Notes: generated from the letters alone by a model not told the origin. A DNA stretch of 64,000 bases from Discostella pseudostelligera (GCA_036940085.1 JALLBK010000059.1:1-64000), one strand, 5' to 3'. Shown: positions 19,768 to 30,507, counted from the first letter of the stretch. Numbers and translations are program-made.

Positions 19768-20718
19768 CTATCTAAAAAACATCTTTGCCAAGCCGTCAAT
19801 GTACTCTCTGGATCGAGGAACTAGCTCCGTATCTCCTCTTCGCAGCCTCTCTATCAACTCTTTTCCATCCATCAGTACAAATCCACTCACTTCCTCTTGC
19901 ACAAGTGGGTGAAACACGTTTGTTTTCATCGGACTATCTCCTTTCCACTCGAGCATGAATACGTCTTGATACTCTCGACAAATGAACCTTCCAAATCGTG
20001 CCGTCTCTCCATGAATTGCACTTGATACAATGAATGCTTTGCTTTGTTGGATATCGTCGATCGTATACTGCTGCATTGCGCCATTTCCTCCCAATTCCTC
20101 TTGCAGCTCTCGCATCGTAGTTTCTAGTACATCATCTCCAGCATTCACATGTCCAGCACAACTCACATCCAGTTGATTAGGGTGAGTATCTTTGTATTGT
20201 GATCGTCGTTGGAGTAGCACAGTCACATCTTCATCCCCGTTTTCAGTAGCACCACTTCGCTCAATCATCCAAACCTGAATAGATCGATGCCAATCCCCAT
20301 CAATGTGTACCCTACCTCGTTCTTTCACCTTTCCAGTAGGTAGTGGATGTGGAAAGTATGTCTCCCCCCAATCGGACGTAACGATTGAGTTGTGATGTAA
20401 CGAAGATGGAGGAGCTGGATATAGATCAAATAGCTCTGCAGGATTCTGAGCGAGGTTGTAATTTTGGTTCTGGATATTGTCGGCACTGCTGGACATGTTG
20501 TTGCTGTGATTGTTGCATGAAAGGTGTAGTGCACTAACTGTCCTTGAACTTTGCACTGCGGCAGCCAATAATTGTTGCTTTCTATGTTGAATGGTCAATG
20601 GTGGTGCAACAAAAGCGGTTCCGTGTGGATGTTGTATCACTGATTTCAGTACCCGACTCTTTGAGTAGTGGTGTGGCGACGCGATAATAGAATAGGCGCA
20701 GACGAGACGGACGAGCAT
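19768..20718 (-). CDS. Nudix hydrolase, probably plastid-targeted
   Basis: From the ATG at 20718 this is 316 residues (frame open to 20823). The N-terminus has a hydrophobic signal (MLVRLVCAYSIIA) and GTAFVAPP, reminiscent of the diatom plastid ASAFAP motif although about 40 residues in. The body carries HRSIQVWMIERS, a strand with VLLQRRS, then the Nudix box GHVNAG...ETTMRELQEELG, which coordinates the metal for cleavage of nucleoside diphosphates linked to another moiety. The layout is similar to plant NUDX3-type and IPP-isomerase-like Nudix proteins, but the Cys/Glu pattern of isomerase is not convincing, so substrate is left open. Confidence 0.82.
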   Translation of the reverse strand: MLVRLVCAYSIIASPHHYSKSRVLKSVIQHPHGTAFVAPPLTIQHRKQQLLAAAVQSSRTVSALHLSCNNHSNNMSSSADNIQNQNYNLAQNPAELFDLYPAPPSSLHHNSIVTSDWGETYFPHPLPTGKVKERGRVHIDGDWHRSIQVWMIERSGATENGDEDVTVLLQRRSQYKDTHPNQLDVSCAGHVNAGDDVLETTMRELQEELGGNGAMQQYTIDDIQQSKAFIVSSAIHGETARFGRFICREYQDVFMLEWKGDSPMKTNVFHPLVQEEVSGFVLMDGKELIERLRRGDTELVPRSREYIDGLAKMFFR

Positions 20719-21265
20719 TATGTTCACCGACAGTTGACAGTTGGTGTTAGTGCACCGAGTCTCGAAACTAAGAATACTTAGCTGTAGAATTAGAATCGCC
20801 TGTATGCACCCCTCCTCCACCACCCGCTAACAACCCTAACACCCGTCGTCGTTACCGAGGCCGAGGCCGAGCCCGATAAAAATAGTATGACGGACACCAT
20901 CACAGACCAGCATGATCAGCACTAGGTTTTAGACCATATTGCCAACCACCAGCATCGTCAACGTCACCGTCACCGTCGTCGTCGACCGTCGACCGTCGAC
21001 CGCATCCAGCCTCTACCATACGAAACTGGTGGCGAGCCTGTCCGTGGTGACAATCTGTCCGTCGCCATGAATGTTATGGCGGGAAATCCCAGACTGGGGG
21101 CACATGGCATGGGCTTTCCCGCCAATTCTTCGCCTCCCCATTAATACCGTCACCGTCACCGTCACCACTCCACCTCAAGATGAAGATCACCATCAATACA
21201 ACAGTACCATAACCATCACCAATCACCATCATCAAAGAGATCATCATCGACCTTAGAACTAGAGC
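20719..21265. promoter_or_regulatory. divergent promoter with two TTCCCGCCA motifs and GTC-rich repeats
   Basis: Between the Nudix (minus) and SDR (plus) genes. TGGCGGGAA at 21077-21085 and TTCCCGCCA at 21116-21124 form an inverted pair 30 bp apart. Short tandem repeats of CGTCAC/GTCGAC (about 20955-21003) and CACCGT (about 21147-21170) flank them. No ORF is supported. Confidence 0.55.
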
Positions 21266-22626
21266 ATGCGGACCGGGTTGTTTCTGTTTCGTTCCTGCAT
21301 GAGCTTGGGTCGCCGTGGGCTATTACTATTACATCCGCATACGCATATCCAGCTTAGTTCCATCGTGAGCCGCCAGCAACCTCCACCAACATGGATTGAT
21401 GTTAGAAGCCTATCGTCGACGGCAGCGTCAACTTCCTTCTTTGATGCACCCGAACCGCCGAAATCGCATGGAACACCTGTATTTCCCGACATTGAATTTG
21501 AAAACAAAAGAGATGATAATCATGCATCGATTTTGCGCAATTATGATGCACAGGCTGTTTTTATTGTAAATGGATCGTCTCGCGGTATAGGATTACAATT
21601 TGTGAAAAGCTTGCTGAAGCGGACAAAGGTATGAAGTGGGTAGTGGTATTTCTATTTCTTCATGTCGCGACATGCTACAATTCAATGTTTCGCATCACCA
21701 CCTGAACTACATTGCACAGGGAAAAGTGGTTGCATGTTGTCGATCACCCGCGGCTGCCTACACACTGATCAAAGTTGCCTCGGAATATCCTGACCGAATC
21801 CAAATCTTTCCTTTGGATATGGAGGACCAATCCTCAATCGATACTTTTGCATCAATCATGGCTCGAAACTACCAAAGAGTTGATGCTCTTTTCAATGTGG
21901 CAGGCATACTCGGAGATGGCCAAACGACATCTGGCCCGGAACGATCCTTGGCAAGTATTGAACGAGATTGGATGGAGAAGACGCTAGCAGTGAATGTCGT
22001 GGGACCTACCATGCTGATCAAGGCAATATCTCCGCTGATGCGGAGTGCCGGACGTCGATCTGTTAAAATGAATACAACATCAGTGCTGGATGACAATCAA
22101 ACAGATTTAGTCGAAATTGCATTACCCACTGGCCGGCCACCGACTGTCATCGCTAACCTAAGCGCGCGTGTAGGTTCAATATCTGATAATCGATTGGGAG
22201 GGTGGTACACCTATCGACTATCAAAGGCCGCTCTGAATCAAGCAACACGGACAATGGGTCATGAGTTAAAGAGGCAAGGGACTTGGATAGTAGCGCTTCA
22301 TCCTGGAACGACAGATACAGAATTAAGCAAGCCATTTCAGGGAAATGTTAGGGAAGGTAGATTATTTCCTGTGGAGTTCACGGTATGTCGTTCATGACAA
22401 GATATTTCTCAGACGTCTGCTTTGGCGACATAGTTCTAATCTCTTGCATACGTTTACCGTAGGTTGATAAGCTGTTGTCCGTTGTCGAATCATTGGAAGA
22501 ACACCACTCAGGTGGGTTCTATGGTGAGCCAGTATGCATATTATGATCTTATTTTGCTTCACAATATCATCCGGCTAAATTTTCTTATACTTGATAGATT
22601 GGGCAGGGAAAGCGCTTCCGTTTTGA
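21266..22626 (+). CDS. short-chain dehydrogenase/reductase, organelle-targeted
   Basis: Four exons (21266-21628, 21720-22382, 22463-22523, 22598-22626) join to 371 residues. The first 75 residues are rich in Arg/Ser/Leu, like a mitochondrial presequence. The SDR core has VNGSSRGIGLQFV (dinucleotide-binding TGxxxGIG type with N for T), FNVAGILGD (NNAG position), LAVNVVGP, NLSARVGSI (catalytic Ser), YRLSKAALN (Tyr-x-x-x-Lys) and LHPGTTDTELS. The closest architecture is the C-factor/CsgA-like SDR group, which lacks a clear substrate. The last two exons are very short (61 and 29 nt) and encode the conserved C-terminus ending G-K-A-L-P-F. Confidence 0.85.
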
Positions 22627-22679
22627 TGCATTAAGGACACAACTCATTGAACAGTAATTGCTATTTAAGTCTCTTGATC

Positions 22680-23963
22680 CTATTCAAACATCAAGCCATC
22701 CATTACCTCCACAAATTGCCCCTCTTCATCAGTTTTCTCACGTCGTTCATTTCTTGGTAATAAATATTCTCTCAGTAACTTGTCCTCTGTGGCTAACCGT
22801 CGCTTTCGAATGTTTGCATTGCCTGCTCGTTTTTCAATGTTTCGAACAATATTCGCGGGTATTGTAATATTTGGATCGATGTAGCTTCGTCCCTTGTTCG
22901 TTTGGAGTCGTCTCTCTTCGGTGTCTTTTGTAAGGTATTTACCACTCATTAGTTTCCATTCAGGCTGTTCTCTAGTACCCCCATTCCTCCGTTGCTGCTG
23001 CTCCAATAATGATAGACGACGCTTGTTCCAAAATACTCGTACATCATTTCTACCCCATTCCTTCGCTGCATTACGTAGTGCACCGGATTTCAGATTTCTT
23101 TCGTGTACATCAACAAAGCCAACTAACACAATTCGCTGCCCTTTCGTCACCACATGCCCTCCATGAAGTAATTTACCGGAGTGAAGTACGGTATATCCTG
23201 CTTGTGGTGGTTGAATAACCCCGGATAGCTGTAGTACGGAACTTGTCTCACGATTATCCAGTACAATATCTCCCAATGCATCAAATATTGTACCGCCACC
23301 TATAAATTCGTCTAGGGGTGAAAGAAGGACGGTGAATGATAGCAACGAGCCATCGCGGTGGAAATCAAGGTGATCCATGGTATTCCGATCCTCTCCAGAC
23401 TCGTTCGATGCATCGATACATTCTTTGGCCTCATAGCTTGCACAGAATAAGTCTAAAAATGACATATCTTCAGCGTCAACATCGTATGCCAAGCTCAATG
23501 CGCCGAATATACGTTCTTCAAATCCAATACCGCTTGCTCCTAAGTAATGTGACAATTCTATACACTCGTCAATAGCGAAATCAACTGTAGGATAGCTCAC
23601 GTGCCGTGACGAATCTTGTTGTTCCCAACTTTTATTCTCGGTTGCATGAGTGCGTGCCAATTGGAGTACGTTGTCCGTTTCGTCATCTGTCAGGAGAGGC
23701 ATTACGTGCACTTTATGCAGCGGAGACGGATACGAATCATAATTTTGATCTTCCGATGAAAAGAATGCGGGCAAGGTAACGATGTGGTGTTTGGATTCCT
23801 CGTTGTATGCGATCAACGCGGCAGCCGATGGAATCGCATGATGGGTGGTGATTGTTGCATGTAGGCTCCTTGTTTGACTGATCATCTTCCGAGAAGATAT
23901 CGAGAGGAGGCAGTTATTCCAGCACTTGCCATGATTATTTGCAAAGAATGATTCAACAATCAT
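22680..23963 (-). CDS. 2-oxoglutarate/Fe(II) dioxygenase (prolyl 4-hydroxylase-like)
   Basis: A 427-residue single-exon protein. The double-stranded beta-helix domain contains the iron facial triad FHRDGS (His-x-Asp), the second His in KLLHGGHVVTKG, and the 2-oxoglutarate-binding Arg in GQRIVLVGF. GGGTIFD and QPPQAGYTVLHSG are also typical of P4Hc-type enzymes. The N-terminus carries basic and Ser-rich sequence that could be a mitochondrial signal; the C-terminal 110 residues are highly charged (KRRLATEDKLLREYLLPRNERREK). The substrate is unknown; proline hydroxylation is the family default. The stop lies 53 bp from the convergent SDR gene. Confidence 0.82.
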   Translation of the reverse strand: MIVESFFANNHGKCWNNCLLSISSRKMISQTRSLHATITTHHAIPSAAALIAYNEESKHHIVTLPAFFSSEDQNYDSYPSPLHKVHVMPLLTDDETDNVLQLARTHATENKSWEQQDSSRHVSYPTVDFAIDECIELSHYLGASGIGFEERIFGALSLAYDVDAEDMSFLDLFCASYEAKECIDASNESGEDRNTMDHLDFHRDGSLLSFTVLLSPLDEFIGGGTIFDALGDIVLDNRETSSVLQLSGVIQPPQAGYTVLHSGKLLHGGHVVTKGQRIVLVGFVDVHERNLKSGALRNAAKEWGRNDVRVFWNKRRLSLLEQQQRRNGGTREQPEWKLMSGKYLTKDTEERRLQTNKGRSYIDPNITIPANIVRNIEKRAGNANIRKRRLATEDKLLREYLLPRNERREKTDEEGQFVEVMDGLMFE

Positions 23964-24686
23964 GGTACTATCGCAGGTTTATGACAAGTATTGAATCAGA
24001 TGAACATAATATCATGACCATGACGAGAGCGAGAGATCTCCGACGACACCATCACCTCCATCAATTCCACCATGGTTCGCACCAGTGGCCCACGGCCCAT
24101 CACCCTGAGGACGGGCGGGTGCCTGCCAGACGGATTTGGCGGGAAAAGGAAATGCATTATTGACGTTTGGCGTAATAAACTTGAATTCCCTTTCTTAAAT
24201 TTGAGAATGGGTCAACGAGTGTAATGTTCCTCTACGTAGAAAATTTGTTCAAATTTATTCAAAATTGGCTCAATTTTTAGTGTCCACTTGGGAGTTAGTA
24301 TCCTCTACCCCATTGAAAACGATGAACCAATCTTTTGGGCAGGTTGCGGCGGCGGTGACGCGATGTGCACCATCCTATCACAGCCCGCAGAAGAAGCAGG
24401 TGGAGTGTTGCAGCAGCTTGCCGTGTTATTGAAGGGTCGGTCGGTGTCGGCAGTGCCGCCGGAAGGCGGGCGTTGTCGACAAAAATTGCTCCTCTCCATC
24501 AAAGATATTCATATGAACGCTTCTGTAAGAAATAAATGACAAACGCCGTTCATCGACTGCCAATGTCTATCATTGCTCGAAATTTCTTGTCGGGGAGAGT
24601 ATTAAAGAGAACTCATGGACGCAGTCCGGAGCTTTACATTTACTCTCTATTATAATCTTTATCTTGATCGCATTGGATGAAACATC
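23964..24686. promoter_or_regulatory. divergent intergenic region with TGGCGGGAA motif
   Basis: Between the dioxygenase (minus) and second cyclin (plus). TTTGGCGGGAAAA at 24135-24147 contains the recurrent motif. Most of 24180-24290 is AT-rich. A small frame at 24288-24539 has no recognisable domain and I do not call it. Confidence 0.5.
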
Positions 24687-25823
24687 ATGAATACTTCGTC
24701 AACACCATCGATGGACTTGACCATGCTTACGCCCTTCGGTAGTCACTCATACCATTCGTCAATAGGCGACAATGACGGCGGCATCAATCGTATGCGTGGC
24801 GTCGAGAACCAATGCTCTCGAGAACTTCGTTATGATCAGCTGTACAATATGATTGCTCAAGAAGAAGTGCCTGAATACGGATGCTGCGACTATCTCAGTT
24901 ATTATTCACCACAAGCTGAGAAGCCGAAGATACAAAAGAGCATCGACGTGGCTTGCCGAACATCTATTTGCGGATGGATGTATCGTGTTGCCGATCATTT
25001 CATGATCGATAGAGAGGGTGAGTTGATGGGGGTTATGAACTGTCTCATTTCTTTGGGAGTCACCGCTGAAACTTCTGACTCATTTCGTACCATGTTGATT
25101 TTACTGCTACCGATAGTTGTTTCGATAGCATTATCGTACATCGACCGAGTGCTATCCACCAACTATTGCGCGGATAGACGAACTTTTAAGCTTATTTCGG
25201 CGGCATCGTTCCATCTCGCTATTAAGGTGCACTTCCCACATATGATGCGGGAAGTAGGCAGCCTCATTCCCGAATTGAGCAGGGGTGACTTTTCTCATCA
25301 TGACGTGATCATAATGGAAAAAGAGTTGACTCATTCATTAACTTGGTTGATTAACCCAACGACGGCCCAGTGTATTTTGATGCAGATACTTTCACTATTG
25401 CACCCAAATACTCCAACATCTTCTCGAAAGAAAATTGCACGCAGCGCGTTATTTTTTTCAGAGTTGGCTGTCTGCGACTACTACTTTGCTACATCGAGGA
25501 AGTCGATTGTTGCCATCGCTGCATTTTTGAACGCATCTGAATCAGCAGCATGTGTTCCACATGAAAGTTCTGACTGTGAATATGACATTCCGTTTCACAA
25601 TGATTGGCATGCGCAAATTGAGGAAGTATGCACATATATTAATTATGCCATTGATTGGCGAGAGGTATCATCTGCTCGTGATCGTCTCTGGAGTTTATAC
25701 AGGGAGAGCAGTGAATCGGCATCACAACTTATCACGAGCTCTCCTATCTCTGCAATGAAGCCAACCTACAATCATCCATCACCAACGTCTTGTAACGACC
25801 ATGGAATGAATGGCTTCTCATAG
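24687..25823 (+). CDS. diatom-specific cyclin (second copy)
   Basis: Two exons, 24687-25017 and 25117-25823, give 345 residues. The 99-nt intron is a multiple of three and has no in-frame stop, so an unspliced reading frame also stays open, but splicing restores the cyclin helix RVADHFMIDREVVSIALSYIDRVLS. The cyclin box spans about residues 100-200, with ISAASFHLAIKVHFP as the central helix. A C-terminal cyclin-like fold is recognisable (AQCILMQILSLLHP). N- and C-terminal tails are Ser/Thr-rich. It shares domain layout with the cyclin at 973-1833 but sequence identity is low. The CDK partner and regulation are unknown. Confidence 0.85.
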   Translation: MNTSSTPSMDLTMLTPFGSHSYHSSIGDNDGGINRMRGVENQCSRELRYDQLYNMIAQEEVPEYGCCDYLSYYSPQAEKPKIQKSIDVACRTSICGWMYRVADHFMIDREGELMGVMNCLISLGVTAETSDSFRTMLILLLPIVVSIALSYIDRVLSTNYCADRRTFKLISAASFHLAIKVHFPHMMREVGSLIPELSRGDFSHHDVIIMEKELTHSLTWLINPTTAQCILMQILSLLHPNTPTSSRKKIARSALFFSELAVCDYYFATSRKSIVAIAAFLNASESAACVPHESSDCEYDIPFHNDWHAQIEEVCTYINYAIDWREVSSARDRLWSLYRESSESASQLITSSPISAMKPTYNHPSPTSCNDHGMNGFS

Positions 25824-26186
25824 GTCCCTTTGAGCAATCCAATACTACTTCATTAAATAGTACCATACCAAATAAAAGATAGAGAAATATGCATGATTAT
25901 CGAATATTGAGTAGCGATGTTGCTCTTGTTGCTGCTGACTAGGGGCTTGTTGGGTAAAATACACAATCCGCTGTGATACTCCTACTATTACACGTGGAAG
26001 CACGAAGAAATGCCACGTGTAAGATTCTTGATGTTGCATCTCGCGCGCTCACATGCCGGCCGTCCAGCGTCAGCTAGCCGTCCCTCACCATAGGTACCAT
26101 GCACCATGGCATCGGCATCGACTTCGACCCCAACCCCTCGATACACCGACCTGGTCGATAAGAACGATCACTAAACGACGGTCGAC
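25824..26186. other. intergenic, no supported gene
   Basis: Spacer between two plus-strand genes. It contains a short GTTGCTCTTGTTGCTGCTG run near 25920 and a GCATCGGCATCG repeat near 26110. No ORF or copy of the promoter motif is seen. Confidence 0.45.
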
Positions 26187-27548
26187 ATGAGATTGAATTC
26201 AATATTGTTTTCCCTTCCATTTACTCTGCAAAGTGTGGCCGGTTTTGTATCGTATGATGGTAGGCGGTTAGTGAAGAACCTATTCACTTGTTCTGCGTCG
26301 GAGACCGCGATCGGGGATACTGGCTTAGACACTTCGCTTGACGGTATTGCCGAATTCGAGGAATGGTTTGCATCGAATGCGTCATCAGGAGCTAAAGTCA
26401 ATAATATTCGACATGCGCTCTTTCGTTCAACGGGTCGAGGCCTGCAATTTACTTCATCTAAATCTTCAGATTTGAATAAGGTGGCTGTGGTACCACGGAA
26501 GTTAGTGATGCATGTTCCGTATTCCCACGAAGAATCCAGCCCAAATCGATCTACTTGGGATTCATCCTTAAGCTGCAAGTTGTGGGAAGAATGTCAGAAA
26601 GGAAAAGGAAGTGACTATTATGGGTAAGGTCGTGTGCTATGAAGTTGTTGCAATCCGCTTTATTTACTTTCTAATTGCTTGACACGATGCGAAAAAGTTA
26701 CTGTGCACTGCTCACACGCGGAGCCAACCTTCACCCAACGACGACTGAGTATCCATCTACTGCTACAGATTCATTGCGGCATTGGACAGCTACTCAAAAA
26801 TGGCATTTGGAAAAATCAGAAACCGGAACAAAGCTGTTGGAGGCAGAAAGTAAGCAGCAGGAGGAGTGGAGACACAAGTACAACTCATTGAGTACGACGT
26901 GGAGAGATAAGATGACGTATGAGAACTTTCAATGGGCAATGGAAGCCGTACATTCTCGGGCATTTCGGGGAGACTTTGGTGGTGAGGCATCATGTGCTAC
27001 AATTCGCCTTTGTTTCATTCTGAATGCCGGTAAATAATTTTCATTTCACATCGCCATGCGACAACTCAGCTCTTGATGGTGGGGAAGGGGGTCCTCTTCG
27101 CAAGATCGCCTCACTCTTACTTCCAATTAGTGCTCTTGCATTTGGCGTTGTCTACGCAACGGACCCTTCTATGGATCAATATTTTGTCCCTCTTGCTCTC
27201 ATTGCTGCGTCACCTGTGGTCTTAACAATCTTGGCTGATCAGAAGGGCTCGAAGGAGGCGGTGATGCTACCGCTAATTGACTCAGCAAATCATCTGCAAG
27301 AGGCGGACAGCGTTATTGAATACGATCCATCTGTTGATGGGTTTGTACTTTCATTGGGAAGAAAATGCTTGGTAAAAGAAGTCGACGGGGATGGCGAGAG
27401 GGCGCAGGCATGTATCAGCTACGGCATCAAAAGCGACTCCGAATTGTTGATCAACTATGGATTTCTCAGAGGGGTGATGAACGACCAGGGAAGTCAAGAA
27501 GAGAAACGACAGCGGCTAGCAGAGGAGTTTGTGAGGAGGAATCCCTGA
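26187..27548 (+). CDS. SET-domain protein lysine methyltransferase, plastid-targeted (LSMT-like)
   Basis: Three exons (26187-26623, 26698-26981, 27070-27548) join in frame to 399 residues. The N-terminus MRLNSILFSLPFTLQSVAGF is a signal peptide with Phe after the cleavage site, the diatom plastid pattern. The body shows the split SET pattern of the Rubisco large-subunit methyltransferase/SETD group: WAMEAVHSRAFRG, then MLPLIDSANH (the N-H pair that binds S-adenosylmethionine), and ISYGIKSDSELLINYGF with the catalytic Tyr. A hydrophobic stretch (LLLPISALAFGVVYA and following) within the split insert is unusual and may be a membrane segment. Substrate is unknown; plastid proteins such as Rubisco or aldolase are the family precedent. 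Confidence 0.8.
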
Positions 27549-27590
27549 ATATAATGACATTTCAAATCTAGGACATTCAAAGGTGTCTAA

Positions 27591-29000
27591 TTATGAATCT
27601 TTCCTCTTATTGTCATCGTCCGCTAATACAATACTCGGTACTTCTGTCAAGAAAACCTTAATCAGAAGGAATGCATGCGAAAGCTGCAGTACTATTGAGC
27701 TCAACCAAGTGGCAGGAAATACATTGAATGCTACTTCAATACCGAAAATTGCGATGAGACTTGAAGCAACATGAATAGTCGCTTGTAGGCTATTCGTCGT
27801 CGCCATAGGTCCCATAGTCATCCAGTGCATCATCGGCAGCGAAAGATAATACCAACAGTAGAATTGATAATGTAGTGTTCTGGCGAATGCTATCCCAACA
27901 TAATTGGACACGAACATGGTGTAAATAATATATTCGGGGCTCAGTTGCAGATTGTCCCTGCTGCTCTTTCTCCGACACATCCATTCTCGCGTTTTAGCCG
28001 CGCCTCGTTGCTTGTTTGATGCACTGCACCATTTTATGACAAGCAATACCAATGTACCCAAGTGACATATTAGCAATAACGAAGCCCATATTTTGGAAAC
28101 AAACAATTCTTCCGGTAGAAACTTCCAATTCACAGTCCATTTATAAAAGAAGACACGATCAAACTCGAACGCCTTCTTGATGTAGCTTACTGGATATGTG
28201 GAAATGAATGGCCATCCAATGATCAGCTGCACCAGAGCACAAGTTGATAGATGCTTAATTGTCCCGAGTATTGATTGGTTCTTTTGGAGCAGCAGTAGTA
28301 GGAGCCCCGGTGCAAAGAGCAAAATATTCATTTTTATCGACACTGCCAACGAAAAGACCACGCATCCCAGGGACCATGCATCACAGCATGCGAAGAGAAA
28401 CATTGATAAATGAAGCATCATTATCGCAGGTGCGTCGTTGAATAATCGCAAGACGAATATGGAGTGCAACCGTTTCGAGAGGCAGGTGATCCCCATGGCT
28501 ATACGCCAACTCCAAACTGCAATAGTTTTTCTGGACGGTTGCTGATTGATGTCATGGGTTTGTCGTATCCTTAGTAGCACCGATTGATATAAACTCAATA
28601 CAATTACTGAGTTCAGTAAATAGAACACACAAAATACCCATTGGATTCGTCGTATTGATTCGGCAGATGTGCTTCCATCTAATACAAGCAAATCTGCGCT
28701 GTGATCCAGGGTACTACCGCTGCCACTGACTGCCAACGACTTTAACCATCCGTATAGATACAAAAACCCAGCTGGATAAACAAGTGGGCCAGTATCTCCC
28801 CTGATATTGACATAATCTCGTTCGCCCGCTTGATATGTCGTCACTTCTTGCATATACGCCACCCAATCAATTTCCGTGTAGGGTACACGCAGGACAATCA
28901 GAGTTGTCAGAATCGCTTCTGCGACGAGGAGAAGCGCCAGATATGGAATATCATAGGCATGATGTGCCAGTTTGTGGCAGATAGTTCGGAGGAAGTCCAT
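27591..29000 (-). CDS. ALG3: ALG3 dolichyl-P-Man mannosyltransferase
   Basis: A 469-residue polytopic membrane protein. The first lumenal loop carries YTEIDWVAYMQEV and GERDYVNIRGDTGPLVYPAGF, the ALG3 hallmark. Further family motifs are SKRLHSIFVLRLFNDAPAM-like sequence around residue 185 and HYQFYCWYYLSLP near 390. ALG3 adds the first lumenal alpha-1,3-mannose from Dol-P-Man to Man5GlcNAc2-PP-dolichol in N-glycan assembly, in the ER membrane. About ten transmembrane segments can be read. The product is 42 bp convergent with the SET gene. I see no disruption, so an ER lumenal glycan pathway is expected in the organism. Confidence 0.93.
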   Translation of the reverse strand: MDFLRTICHKLAHHAYDIPYLALLLVAEAILTTLIVLRVPYTEIDWVAYMQEVTTYQAGERDYVNIRGDTGPLVYPAGFLYLYGWLKSLAVSGSGSTLDHSADLLVLDGSTSAESIRRIQWVFCVFYLLNSVIVLSLYQSVLLRIRQTHDINQQPSRKTIAVWSWRIAMGITCLSKRLHSIFVLRLFNDAPAIMMLHLSMFLFACCDAWSLGCVVFSLAVSIKMNILLFAPGLLLLLLQKNQSILGTIKHLSTCALVQLIIGWPFISTYPVSYIKKAFEFDRVFFYKWTVNWKFLPEELFVSKIWASLLLICHLGTLVLLVIKWCSASNKQRGAAKTREWMCRRKSSRDNLQLSPEYIIYTMFVSNYVGIAFARTLHYQFYCWYYLSLPMMHWMTMGPMATTNSLQATIHVASSLIAIFGIEVAFNVFPATWLSSIVLQLSHAFLLIKVFLTEVPSIVLADDDNKRKDS

Positions 29001-29400
29001 GCCGATAATATAATATTAGGTAGGGGCGGGCGGCGGGCGGCGGGCGGCGGCGCCGACGAGTGACGGGCCAGCAGCGGCGGGAGGATGGCGGCAGCGACAT
29101 AAAGAAGGCAGCATGGTTTTCCCGCCATTTTTTCCCTAAGTATCTTACGTCATTCGTTAAGTATCTTTTGTTCAGTTTCCCACCATTTCCGTAGCCGCAT
29201 GCTCCTGGTTGCTTACACGTGGCAATTGAACACGTGGACAACAAAACGATGCACTCTCTCATAGAAAAGCAAATCTTCGTTGCTCCAGTCCATACTCGTT
29301 CACAGCGTAGTGTCAAGACAACACGAGCTAATACTTCTGATTAGATGTTATGGTACAAAATGATCAGCCGGAATTGAAATTGAAGACAATCTCATCGATT
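29001..29400. promoter_or_regulatory. ALG3 promoter with TTCCCGCCA motif and GGC repeat
   Basis: Upstream of ALG3 (minus) and downstream of the DTW gene. A GGGC/GGC repeat occupies about 29023-29053. TTCCCGCCA is exact at 29119-29127, flanked by T-runs. Nothing coding is supported. Confidence 0.5.
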
Positions 29401-30507
29401 TTAAGTACTTATTTTGAGTTTCTTTTGAGACATTTCAGATTTGCCACTTCGTTTTCGGATGTCAGGATTAGTGCAATCTTTCCAAAGTCCAACCATGTAG
29501 TCTAACACCTTCGTAACACTCTCGTAAATTCGTGGATTGTTTTCAACTCTGCTGGCAATCCATGCAATGCACTCCGCAGTGCTCAGGTGATCAGGGGAGG
29601 GAGGTGTACGTATGAGGAATCGGCGCTGAACAAATGGTTGACTTTCGCTATGGCCGTCCTGCGTTTTGGATTTACTTTCGATCCTACCAACATTTGATTC
29701 GGTCCAGCTGGTATCATCGACATCAACTCTACTATTCCCACTCGACGAAGGACTAATCTGCACCCGAATCGCGTTCTCTGGCCATTCTCCTGCTGCATCG
29801 GTCGCGGCATCCATTTCTCTAGCATGCTTCCATGTGGCGTCGATAAAAACAAGTGTTATTTTTTTGCGTTCGCCGATGGGTGCAGCCGATTCGGTCTTTT
29901 GGCTCACGGTTTGTTCGTTGATTTTGTCTTCATTACCTTCGCTACAACCAATACGACATCGTTCTTCCGCAATGCGCAATCCCTCTTCAAAGTCCATAGC
30001 GAGCTTATGAGGAAAGACTAACACGACGACTTCATTCGGATCTCGCAATACTTTCATTGCATCTGCATCACAATGATCTCCGAACCGTCGTCCAACAACC
30101 GTCTTCATAACAAATTTGTTCTCATTGGTTGGTGCATCACTACTTTCTTTGGATTGCCTCCTCCCAAACAAGCAAAGTTCGACCAATGGTAGAGAACTGT
30201 TGGCCCTACGAAGTTCATGTGGATGTTGCAGTACCAGGATACGGCATTTTTGGAAGAGCGGGTACAAAATATTTGGTGGTAACGATGGGCATACACATGT
30301 TCGTTGAGGAAAGTTACACCGGTGACATATTTGGCGCGCTGCCTTTTGCTGGGCCGGTTGCGTTCGTGCCACTTTTTCATCAATATCGGTCGCTGGATGA
30401 GAGTTTGAGGCCGACGAGAGAGATGTGCTTCCAATACAAATACCGTCGCCGGTACCACTGCCTTTTGCTTCACGATCCTCTCCACCGCCGGTCTCAATGA
30501 AAGACAT
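29401..30507 (-). CDS. DTW-domain tRNA-uridine aminocarboxypropyltransferase
   Basis: A 368-residue protein. After a Ser-rich 50-residue N-terminus, CHRCNFPQRTCVCPSLP is the zinc-binding Cys cluster of DTW proteins. ILVLQHPHELRRANSS follows, then LVFIDATWKHAREMD, which holds the name-giving DxTW motif. The C-terminus contains LSTAECIAW. The family (TapT/DTWD1/DTWD2) transfers the 3-amino-3-carboxypropyl group from S-adenosylmethionine to uridine in tRNA (acp3U). Cytosolic or nuclear location is likely because no presequence is apparent. DTWD2-type identity is inferred from the Cys cluster arrangement. Confidence 0.88.
   Translation of the reverse strand: MSFIETGGGEDREAKGSGTGDGICIGSTSLSSASNSHPATDIDEKVARTQPAQQKAARQICHRCNFPQRTCVCPSLPPNILYPLFQKCRILVLQHPHELRRANSSLPLVELCLFGRRQSKESSDAPTNENKFVMKTVVGRRFGDHCDADAMKVLRDPNEVVVLVFPHKLAMDFEEGLRIAEERCRIGCSEGNEDKINEQTVSQKTESAAPIGERKKITLVFIDATWKHAREMDAATDAAGEWPENAIRVQISPSSSGNSRVDVDDTSWTESNVGRIESKSKTQDGHSESQPFVQRRFLIRTPPSPDHLSTAECIAWIASRVENNPRIYESVTKVLDYMVGLWKDCTNPDIRKRSGKSEMSQKKLKIST

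Noticed and set aside
24288..24539. Small plus-strand frame upstream of the second cyclin
   Set aside because: 83 residues, no domain, AT-rich surroundings, no supporting context.
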